Assembly: GCF_000972845.2 (NCBI RefSeq)
Contig: NC_040017.1
Coordinates: forward strand, 22,591,606 to 22,655,605
Length of the DNA: 64,000 bases
Direction: 5' to 3'
From: Larimichthys crocea
Taxonomy: Eukaryota > Chordata > Actinopteri > Sciaenidae
Shown here: in pieces, positions 11,801 through 23,800 of the stretch
How the letters are laid out: the number at the start of each line of letters is the position of its first letter
Position numbering within the stretch: position 1 is the first letter of the stretch
Translations under genes and position numbers: made by a program
Notes under the pieces: generated by a model
Told to the model about the DNA's origin: nothing
Database searches by the model: none
What the model saw: only the letters and a program-made list of their open reading frames with translations

Positions 11801-14800
11801 TTCCATTATTGCAAGTGCATGAAAACATTCCCCCATTTCTCCTCCCTTTATTTCTTTCTCTTACTCATCATCCACCCCTCTTGTCCTTGCACACAGCGAC
11901 TCTCCACGTGATTATGTAAGCCACTTTTCTTAGAACATTTTAACGGTGTTGCCATTTAAAAGCCAACTACCCCTCAAAGGCTCACTGGGAACATTTGACA
12001 TACCTCATCCTGGGTTAGGAAGGTCTCTTTCTGCAGTGGGGTTAAATATCTCCCTATGAGGCAATTGAGATCCTGCAAGACAAGAGTGAATTATGTTTAA
12101 ATTCAGGATTGTTTAAGTCATTAGGTGAAATACAGACACAAGCAACATGCAGCTTTAAATAAGGCATAAATATTCATAATAACAAAACAGTGATTAAGGT
12201 GCAGGAGGGCCCCTCTAATATCAAAGACCGAAGCGATGGTGGATGCGTGCACTAAAGAGGAAATGGGAGCTATACGGAAACGGTTGCCTAAGCTGAACTG
12301 TCAAAAGCCTTTGAGATTAATTAGTAGCTCTGCCAAGAAAGTAGGGAAATAGACCATCTAATTTCTCCGAAGAAGGATGGCTGGCCTAACAAAACATTTC
12401 AGTGTAATTTACATATTTCTCAACTCGATCAACCTCCTATTAACTTTCTAATTATTGGCCCTAAAGAACACTAGCCTAAAATATATCTTAATCATACAAA
12501 CTTGAATGCCTGCTAATCGGTGTGTGGGTATAAGTTGTCAGAGCAAAACAAGATGCTGATAAAATACATCTTCCTGTTTTTGACCAACTTGGTTTAAAAA
12601 GGAAAAATATTCAAAATGTCTGAAGGAGCAGTCTTGAAAATAACAACGACAACGCACTAAACATACTGCACAGCAGAGGCGTTACAAGATGAAACTATCC
12701 AAGAAGAATAAATGGAGCCTACAATATTTGTCAGATATAGCCAAGTAGATCACATTTGTGGGCAGTTCTTCTTTTAGTGTTGGCATTATTTTGTCTACCA
12801 CTATCTTAGAAAAATCAATTGAACTGCCAAGTCACACCACTACAAACTGCACACAGACACACAAAAGCAATGTCCATTTGACTGAGCGTAATTGAAACAA
12901 ATCGTCCAAAAAAAATATTTACAACAATCCCCTCTGAAGGTTCTACAATACACCATCTATCACTCATAATACTGTTTCCATAATAATTATATATGTGGCC
13001 CCTGTAATAAGGTATAACATTTTATATAACACTGACATTATCTCATTATATACCCTCTCTAACCCAGTTATTCTACTGAGCCAGATTTATACTGGGCAGA
13101 GAAAGATTAGGCAATATCCAGGCAAGGGCACAGCTGTGTCCCGCTCATATCTCCTGGGACACAGAGATAAATATGGATTGGTCATGTGGAATAGGTAATG
13201 TGTAAGGCTAACACAGCCCAGGGCAGACAGAAACACAGATCGATCGACAGGAGGAACACATGCACGCTAGCAAAGACCATCTGCCTCTTAGAGTGATACT
13301 GACTTTGACATAGGTGCGTTCAGTCTCCACGAGTTCACAAATGACTTTGCGGAGCTTGTCTGCATCAGAGAGCTGTCGTGGAGTTGCAGGAGGTGGAAAG
13401 GCTGAGTCCGGGCTAGGCGAAGAGGACACACACTCCGAGGGATTCATGTCATGGAGACTGCGGCAGAAAGCGGCGACTTGCTCCGTACTCTGCAAATTAA
13501 AAAAGACAGAAGGAAAAGTGTGATGTGACGTATTATGCAATTTCAACAAGAAGGCAAAGGAAATAAAATCCAGATATCGACCAATCTGCACAGAGGCAGC
13601 ACCTCAAATAGTATCTTGCAGGTGTTACTTTCCACCCACTGATGTGCACAGATTCATGACTGTGCAGAGATTGAGGCTGGAAAGAGGCAGAGAGGCAGCT
13701 CGGGAAAAAAAATAAAAAAAATCATTGCACTAATTTGGTCTATTTTCAGTCTGTCATAACAATGACTCTCCGCCTCCCTCTCTTTCACTCACATTCCTCT
13801 TTTCCCTGGTGTTTTTCTCCTACTGGTGGATAGGTGGTTTAATGATTCATCGCTTTCGAAGAAATCAAAATATACACACACAACAGTGACTGTCCACATA
13901 CAGTATGTGTTGCCGTGGAGACCAGCCTTGATGTGCATTAGACTATCATTTTGGCCAAAAATAGACCCCAGTCAACAACAGCCTAAATGGCTGAACTAAT
14001 ACAGTTACTCTGATCGCAACAGGCAGCCTCATTTTTACATCAATACAAACACAAAACAAAAAGCACTTATCCCATGCCCATCAAACCTGCACTTCATTTT
14101 ATGGGGAAACAATTCAATAGATGAAGGAAGGAGTGGATACATAAAGAATAACCCGAGAAAGTTGCAGCGAGCGAGCAGTTATGGCCACATAACAGTAACC
14201 ACTAGAACCTATTGATGCCACTGAATGTATAATAGAGAGCTGAGAAGTCTCTGGTTGATAATATAAATTTTTATAGGCCAGACAGAAGCAGTTCATCTTG
14301 TCACACCTATAAGCTCCTCTGGGAAATAATAATAATATAGCCTCCACAAAGCTGAAGAGGATAGAACTGGTTCAGAATAATCTTAATTAAGATCTGAGCT
14401 ACTAGTCTATCATCAGTTTAGACATCTGAGAGCATCAAAACAGCTTCATATCAGACATTACTTAGCACTGAAAGATTTGCATATGTATTAAACATTGAAT
14501 TTAACTGTAAATTACAATGGTGGGTATGAGGAGTAGAAACAGCTGTATATGTTAAATGGTTAACTAAATGTTCTAAGATACGGGATAAGAACATTTTGTT
14601 ATGGAGCGACAGCCATGCAGCTTCTCAAATGACATTGGTTATCAGCATTGTTATCTAATCAGCCAGACACATCCATGCGAGGCACGACAGACAATTGTTC
14701 CTCTTGACAATTTTCCGAAGCAATCACGCGCCTCCCAGATCAACTGGGGATGTGCAAGTGTTGCAAATGCAATTTACACCCAATGCTTTTGAACTAAATC

Positions 14801-17800
14801 TGATGAAAGCGATGCTCCAACAGGCATTTGGTGGTTTTGCCGATTCAAAGTGTTGGAGCTTCCGTACGTATATATGCACATAATGGGTTTACTCTATCAT
14901 TTACAAAACCATTTGGATATAGAGTGGTTTTAAAAGCATGTATAGCATGTAAAAAAAAATGCATGTATAGCATACCTAATTCTGCACATGAGCAGAATTA
15001 GGTATGAAAAAAATAAGTAATCAAAACAGATTTAAAATTTCCTCCATAACCATCCATAAAGACATGCCTGGTCGCAACAGTTTTAGTCAGTAGATCATGT
15101 CTGTATTTGTTCCTGCAGTAATCATGTGATGAGATACTGTATATTCAACCGTAAAACTAAAAATAAAAAAATTAAGTGCAGTATCACCACAAAGATGTTA
15201 CAAAACACACACACACATACACAACAGCAGTACACATTTAAATCATTCTTTCTTGTCCAGTTCGTCAACTGAACTCAGCCAGTTTTACTGAGCCTAATAA
15301 GACAGTCACAGTCCAGTCATATTCTTCACATTGTAGGCTAATTAACACCATGGCAGCTTTGGCTGCATGGACAGTCATGACATGGCAAAGAAAAGAGAGG
15401 AGGGAGGAGGGGTGCAAAGCCTTCAATATTACATAAAAAGAACAATGTGTAGATAGAGAGAGGCTGACGTGGGTAATACTGCAAGATGCCAGAGACAAGC
15501 TTTTTTTCCCCCACTGCAAATGAAATATAGATTAAAAACTGTTTCTAAGCCTGACAGCACTGATGGAGAGTAGGGAGAAGATTGCCTGTCTGCCCTCTGA
15601 AACAGAGACATGCCTGAGATCACAGCTCATGGTGCCAAGACAGAAAACTCTGCAACAGTCAGAGGGGTCATTGCAACAACAGTCGGGGTAGATCGTCAAA
15701 GTCATGTTAAGTCCAAGTTAGTCCGAGTCAAATCTGTAGATAATCAGCTCCTTCATGCAGTGTTTTATTTTGGCATCCTGTTGAGCCCTCTGGTGATTAT
15801 GGGGCAACTCTGCGACACAACGGTGACTCACAGCTTCCTGTTGTCTGTCTGTAAGCAGCCAAGAGGAGGTGTGAAGTAAATGCAAAGGAAAGGTGTTTCA
15901 CTTCCACTGCAATAACACCAGAGCATCTCGCCATAGCCAAGAGCTAGCCAGGTAAAGTAAATTAATACAAGGAAGGAATCTCACCAGATGAAGCACGTCA
16001 TAGATGGAGTCTGAGGAGCGCTTGCTGTGCTTGCTCCACTTCAGGACGGACATAGCCAGGTGCAGGTGGACAGTCAGCGTCAGTTTAAGTGCCAGAAGGA
16101 AAAAAAAAGACTCCTGGCTTTGGAAAAAGTCAAGTCTACACTGTGCCTCTCTAACACATTTCTCAGCCTTATTGTCTGCCCTCGGTTTTAAAAAAAAAAC
16201 GGAGAAGGTGCTGTAGTGCTTGTGATGAAGGATGAGTGAAGCTGCTCAGCCTCCTCCTCTCCGCCCACCAGTGCTCACAGCCTTCCAACTCCCCTTCTTT
16301 TTCGCCTTCAGTCTGCTGTAGTTCTGTCACTGATATTCTGCCGTCTTTGCTCTCTCCCTCCCTCTCTTCTCTACAGGCTGGGTGAACTCAGGCACACAGT
16401 GTGAGTGTGAAGATCTGGCCAACTCCAGAAGCATTGTAAATGAGTCTTGATAATCCACCAGACTGTGGGGAGAAAGCAAAAAGAAGCAGGAGGGAAGGGA
16501 GTCTCCTCCTCAAGGTTGCAGTGGAGCAGGATTGGCTGGGTGAGCCACACCGCAGTAGAATATAAATGCAGGATTTCAGAAATAGGGGGAGAGTGACGGG
16601 GAGAGGGAAGCTGCAAAAGGAGCAGGCTGCAGACAAGGGTGAATGCAGAAACGACTGGTGCGGGATGTTTTGCAGGAAGAAAATGAAGGGCGGGAAATGT
16701 CCAGGCATGCCAAAATGTATTTAATGATAAGTAAATGAAGTATGAGTTCACAAGCTTGGAAAATGCCCATGGCTCAGATCAGTAACTTGAAAACAGGGAA
16801 GATATACCGGCAGATATTGTCTCTCATTTAGATGCCCTCCATCGCTGACTGTATTCCAGGACTTATGTAACTGTAACTGCATCATAGCTTACTTCTCTGG
16901 TGTGTCCTCTTAGTAATCCTCCCTTTGTTATCTTCACAACATCCTCATTAAAAAAAAAAAGGGCACCAATTTGTACGTCTAGAGAATGACAGCGGTAGCA
17001 TATAGCAAAGTATAGCTGTGGCTGTTATTCAGAAGACAAAATGTCTTACAACTGAACTGCATGCTTGTCTATTGAGCCTACAGCCAGTGGAGAAAATTGT
17101 GCAATTGCCTTTTCAAGTTTCACTCACTGCAGCTGATGAAAGTCAGCACCAAATGATGAGCCTGGGAAGAAGACCATGCTTAAAATTTCTGGCACTAAAG
17201 CCCAACAACTAACGATACTGGTTATTTAAATGTATCCCCAGAACAAGAGGCGGTTTCGCAAATGACATGGTGTAAGTATTAAAATGTTTTTTTTTCCCTT
17301 TTAGTGCAATGACAAAAGGTTGTTCACTTCCAAAACACATAAAAATGATTTCTGCAGGGGTTAGATTAGAGGTCATTGGTCATTTACTCATGAAAGTCAG
17401 AAGTCTTTGGAAGAGTTCAAGGTCATCATGGTGCGGCACAAAAAGCACATTTGTATGATTGTGTTATTAGAGAGCTTGTGGTGCAATTCCATAAATCATT
17501 GGTGCATTTCAGATACAAGGACGTAACTCTTCACTCAGTTCTGAACGAACGAATCTGTGTAAAAGGCTGCACTCTGTAACCTAATGATTCATCTTCAAAC
17601 AATCAGCTCTGAATAATACAGACTTCCTTTGTTTTTCAAAAGCAGACTTGTAGCCTCAAAGACAGAGGAGAGGCAGTCAACATTAAAAGAGAAAAAAATG
17701 AAAGACACAAAAAAAAGGCACAATTAAACAGGAAAAACACCAATTAAATGACTGTCTACCAATCTACAAGATATCTTTTTATTCAGGATTTCATGCGCAG

Positions 17801-20800
17801 GAGCACATTTATCCTTTGAAGCCAGCTCATTGCCAAAAGAACATAACACTGCTTTTATCTTTTTTTTTTTTCTTACTATGAGGCTCACCTTTTTCTTCAT
17901 TTTGTCAGCCAAAAGTCTTTGGCAAGACAGGCAAGGAAATAAGAAGAATTCTCAGGTTTGCCTCTCCTGCTAAATTGAGGCTGAATGTTCTAGAGTTTAA
18001 ATGGATACACCTCCATTTATTACCCGATCCAAATCATCACACATAATTAAGCAATTAGAAGACGAGCTTAATCAAAGGCACATCCATCACTTGGCTGTTG
18101 CATTCAAACCGAATACCTGCCTTGAGTCTCTAAAGCATAAGATATACTTCATTCAGCATTGTAGGTGTATATTAATAAGTCCCCCTGGCTTTATGTCAGA
18201 AGCTACTACATCAGCTGTATATCATGAAAACGGATGCAGACTTATATTGAAGATCACAGATTTAACATGAAATATATTAACTACATAAACACTACTCCGC
18301 TTTGCTACACAAGATGAAGCGAGCCAGTAACAGATGGTGGCGAAGCAAACTGTTCTTAAGTGCTCTTTTCATAATAACACAGAGCTGAGGGGGATGTTGT
18401 CAAGGGCAAGGACAAGGGCAGGAAACAAGAACAGGTGCCAACAGAGAATATGAAAGATGTGTTGTCAGATGTTTTCTGGAAGTTGTACTCAACCAGAATT
18501 CACAAACAAATAAACCCGGGCTCTTACCTTTCTGCACTCAAACTCACTGAAGATCTCGGAGTCGTCATCCAGACTATCTCCTGAGCTCTCGAGCAAAAGT
18601 CCCACCCCGTCGTCTAGGATCTCCTCTGCAACAAACAAAAACAGTCGCGTGATGAGCTTCATGAAATGCTCTACAGGAATTTCTTTTCTTTTTTTTAAAT
18701 GAGTTGAAGGCTTTTTTCACAAGCAGCATACAGTAAATGAGAAATATTGTTCCTGTCTTGTTATTTTTTATTAAGATTCAAGACATTTATGTAAAACACT
18801 CCGACCTTGTCAGACTAATCCACAAAGTGAGGCCCTTGTACACCGCTGAGAGACTCCTATTCTCCCTAATTGAGTCCCTGTGGATTCACCATGTTTGCAT
18901 ATATGAAATTGGTGTCACTGAGGACACTAGCGAGAAAAATAGTGAGAAATCAAAGCTTACCTTTACTTCTCTGGTCTATTTGACCCTCTGGTCTTTTGTT
19001 ATAAAGTAAATACAGGCCAGCTTCCTGAACAATATTGCAAACATGACCATACTGTCCATATGGTCATGTACTTTCTGGAAATTTGAGTTTTGGAGTTCAG
19101 CTTTTCAATATCCTATCTTAATTGGATCCGTTATGTGCCGTGTTGCCCAATGCAGCTTTAAACAGAGTAAAAGGACACACAAATATAAAGATGGACTTCA
19201 TTTGTGTCTTCTCACCTTGACTCTGGGAGAAGATATCAGTGTAGAGATCTTCCTCTGCATCTGAGCGGCGTGGCGGCAGGTAGCAGAGCTGACGGCGGTC
19301 CACGGATGGCAGGGTGTTGACTGTTAAAGCCAGGGAGGCTTGAGAGAATGCTGCCTTCATGTCAGAGAAGTTCAGACTGTGAGAGTCTTTTCCGTTCAGC
19401 TGAAGTATTTCATCCCCTGCGTTTAGACCTGCAAAGTGGGAACAACATCAGCTTTGATTCAATTAACTGCCTCTCATGCATCCATGCACTAGATAAACAG
19501 TATCCATTAGAAGACGGTAACAATTTATCTCATTTCAACATTGACTAACTCATGATTAAGATGATATGATGATGTTCTTGTAAAAGACCAAACCAAAAGT
19601 CCATTATTCATTTAGATTCATTTACTTTTCTTTGCCTATCATGACCCTCTCCTCTATGCCCTCAGCTGCTGACACTCGATGTGCCGCAGAAACTATCACC
19701 AGATCCAGCATGACATTTTGACATCGCTAAACTCTGCCATCTAACTTTGTGAAGGACTATTCTGAACACGATACCTCACCACAGCTGCTTCACATTGGTA
19801 GCCCTGTTACGAAGGCCAGTGAGAGACAGCGTGGTTATGATTATAGTAATCAACGCCCTTGAGAGCTGCAGTGTTTTTCTTCCAGGGCTATTGAGAAACA
19901 TGCACTAATGCATTTCTAACCTCGAAGAAAAAAAATAAATCTGTTTTGAAAACAAAACAGAGGAATGTTTAATGCACCACATATTTTTTTCCCCCTCTAG
20001 CAGTAACTCATCAGTTGACAGGTACGGATTGAGAATCTTTAAAGGGAGTTCATCTGATGGAAATGAAGGGTAATGAACCTTTGGCAAAGGCTAATCCGCC
20101 CGCCTTCACATCAGTGATGTAGAGCTGCTGTACTCCGTCCTCCTCCACGACAGAAATGGAGAAACCTGGAGGAGGAAAAGGAGAGTCAGAGAGGCGAGAA
20201 GAGGAGGAGAGAGAAGGAGAGGGGACTCTTATATAAAACACATCAGAGATTCGTGCAGTATAAATGGAAATGGTCTGGGAAAAAAAAAAATCTATGTATA
20301 TAGGAGAAGAGGAGTTATGCTTTAAACAACAGCACCACATATAAAATTGTTGACATTTACTTCATTACAGCATCTTAACTGAAAACAAAAAAATATATTT
20401 TATAACGGTAATTTAAATGGTTCATACCGTAACCAATCATGCAGGATTCGTCTCTGTCAAACTGGATTACTTTTGTTATTTTGGAGCAGAGCTCAATTTC
20501 TTTGTAAAGCTGTGAAGAACAAAAAGATGTTATTATAAAAATCATGAAACAATGGCCTATTTTATTCATGTTGTGGTGGGTGGGTTACTGACAGCACGGA
20601 GAGAGAGAGAACGTTAATTTTCTGTATTCTTGGACAAAGCAGTGCTAACAGTCTTGACGCTGAATGGTCTAAGACATATCATGATTACATTATGTAAATA
20701 CAAAAGCCTTTGCAGATATTGTTTATCAGGGCTCTCTCTGTGAATAGACTTATATTTGGCCCTCGCAGGCAGGTGTTCCTCTGGAGAAAAACATATGAAA

Positions 20801-23800
20801 TCCACAGGATAGAAATACAAAAGCTAGACTATTAATAATTCACAACTAAGGAATCTCTGATGGTCTGTGGTTTTCTCCATATTGTGATTCCTCACACCTA
20901 ACGCAGTTACTAGTTTCCTTAAATCATTTTGCCCTTTATAACCTTGAAAAGTCTGGAAGAGACGGAACGATTAAGATCAAGATCAAGCAAGTAGTTGCAT
21001 ACCAAGTCACATACGTCCTCTTCTGGTTTGGGAATGTAGAATTGCACTTGGTTTTCAATAAGGAATTTGAGTCGCAAGTAGTGCTTGGTTGGATCGAGCT
21101 GGTGAGCCTGTGAGATGAAGGCAAAAACACAGAAAGGGGATTGGTTAATAATACCATAAGTGTGACAGTAGTGACTTTTTTTATTGATAGAAATAGAGAT
21201 TAACAAAGCTATAAAGTATTTTACTCAACAACAAATAAGAATTAGAGATGAGACTAATTTATTTTATCTTTCTTTGCGATTTCTATGTTATGTTATCAGA
21301 GTCCAGACAGTGGCTTTCGTTTTTCAAAAAAAAGGTCGTTTGCATGTGAACTGTGGGTGAGATTGGATTATCTGAGGCTGGGCACTGTTACCTTGCAGAT
21401 GGTTTCGAGAACACACAATACAGACTCTCCTGGCTGGATGATGGTTAGCACCGGCTGGTCATTTGGCAGACACACCCATGAAGGGGTGAGGTGGTCAGGG
21501 ACCCAGATGTCACTCTCCGTGCTGGGCCGGGGAAGGCTTTTCACAGTTCCATCCTCACTTTTCTTCAAAGAGAGACATTAAATTGATTTTTTTTAGTCAG
21601 TATAATACATTGTATTACGATGTAAACAGGTATTACTGCTTTACTAAGTTTGGTTGAATTATGATGGGTGATAATTCCATTAGTATGTTTTAATCACTCC
21701 ACAAATCACTCTCACCAGTACTAATCTGAATGGCTAGAGCAGAGCACATTTTCAAGGCTCTAAGTATACCACTGTACATTTCTTTGAAACATGAATACTC
21801 TCTAATGTGTAGCCATTATAGTTGTCACCTTTGGGCCTTTGCTCTGCTACTTACTAAGGATACAGAGAGTGATAATATTTAATTGACATCAGTGTCTTGC
21901 ATTTGACCTAGACCTCACTATGAAATGCATAAAAAACAGATAATGATTGCTCCTTACTGTGTGTTCCTTGGCAGGATCAACATATATGCCATCAACAGGC
22001 TTTTTCACTGGCTCCTCGCCATCAGCGAAGACCTGCTGGGACAAAAAGAAGGTCAAGTGGTCATAATTTCAGAAGAACTTATGATAAATGTTTAAAGGAA
22101 AAGTTAAAATAATCTTTGTGTGGCCAAGCTGTTATATTGATTGCTTTGAAACTTTTAAAAACACTGTAAAACCTCACAGACCTGGTTGATACTGGGATGG
22201 GCTTTTGTTTTTTTCTTTGAGGTAGTGTCAAGACCCCAGAGAGAGGAGAACCTGCTCTTGCGCTTGCTGCAGGAACGAGACATAGCTTGTGTGCGCCGTC
22301 TCACTCCATTTTCTGTGCGAGCTGCCACCTGCAATAACAGAACAACTCAGCCAGGGCTCAAACGTACCAAATAAAACACAGGCCGCAATCCGTTTGAACT
22401 CATGTCACATCACATTTTGCAAAATTGTGTGGAAAACATTCATTCTTACTTTATATATTATAAATACAAAGAGAAAAGGAGTATTATCAATGATCAAGAA
22501 GCATTTCACCATCTCTGTAAATTACTTAAATATGATGAAAAGCGGTCACATAGACCCCTTCATGATAAATAGTTAACGTGATACGAGAATGCTTTGATCT
22601 CCCAGAGGAGATATTCCAGTGGTATAGCAGCACAAGGACATATACAAGTACAGATAAATAATTAAAAATATAGAAAAATAAGAACAGAATAAGACATATA
22701 TAGCACAAATGCAGAATATTACACAACCTGGCATCTCTAGGCTACTCTACTAGCCTATAACCTACTAAAAAAACATGCTGAATTGGACATAAAAAGCACT
22801 GTGCATGTAGGAGCAGGCATGCATCGTCTTTTTCTTGGTTCGTCATCCTTCTTGGACGTGATGCTGATACAGATATTCATGGAAGTAGATATGAGCAAAT
22901 TACAGAGTGGTACAACAGTAGGAAAGATTAAAAAAGACAAGGACGGCAGAGCTGTCAGATAGTGTCTTTTGTTAGACATCCCAGCCTGCTATCTTGCAGC
23001 TCAAACGCCCATCTGCTCTACAGCACTGCGTTGGTGTCAAGGGAAAACAAAAAAAAGAACCTCGCTGATCTGCAAACATGTATCTAAAAAATCAAATAGA
23101 TGTTTTCTTCTACTAGCATTGTTTTTTTTAGCTGTACATAACCTCAGTACAGTAGTGGGAGGCCAAAACTGAACCAAAACCGCCCAAACAGATGCCCCAA
23201 GTGACACCCAGTCTCCAAAATAGCAGTTCATCTTGGAAAAACGTGGTTTGGCACTACGCATTTTAGTTTCTGGAATGCACTGCTCTACCAGCAGCGTCAC
23301 CAGATGTACTCTGTGATGACAATTTTTTTTAAATATAAGGTCAGCATTGTGTTCACTGAGATCAGCCTATAACTGAAAGGCTTGCTACCTGTGACAGATA
23401 CAGATTGTGCAGCTGATGTTGCCCGATCAAGACATTTGTCCCTCAAATACTAACTGGTTTCAGTTACATTTGTGAAGACTCTAATTAAATGCATGTAAAA
23501 CTAACATATTATATAAAAGCATACTATGACAATACTTCATAACACCACATTAAATATGCAAAGAAAGAAAGAGAGGCGATATTTACCAGTGCATGGAAGG
23601 ACGAGACAGAGAATATACCCAGTCGGCCCATTGCCAGCTTGGTGGGGCGAGAGGCGAAGGCCAGGAGTCGTTTGGGGTTGGGAAGCTCTCCTCCTTGCAG
23701 GCTGGCCAGGTAGCACCTGAAGCGGAACAGATCCATGTGAAACTGCTCCAGGTTCTGCTCCCACAAGAAGATCTGCAGAGTGAGAAGGACACAACAACAA

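Larger units (their letters stand above)
13490..18527 (-). other. tiam1: tiam1 intron between exons 13 and 14
   Basis: Five kb, the largest intron between coding exons. Contains the candidate alternative first exon, a perfect hairpin at 14971-15006 and a short CA tract near 15205. No other gene seen. Confidence 0.75.

Noticed and set aside
18001..18270. 89-codon plus-strand open frame in a tiam1 intron
   Set aside because: No family resemblance, no promoter or splice context.
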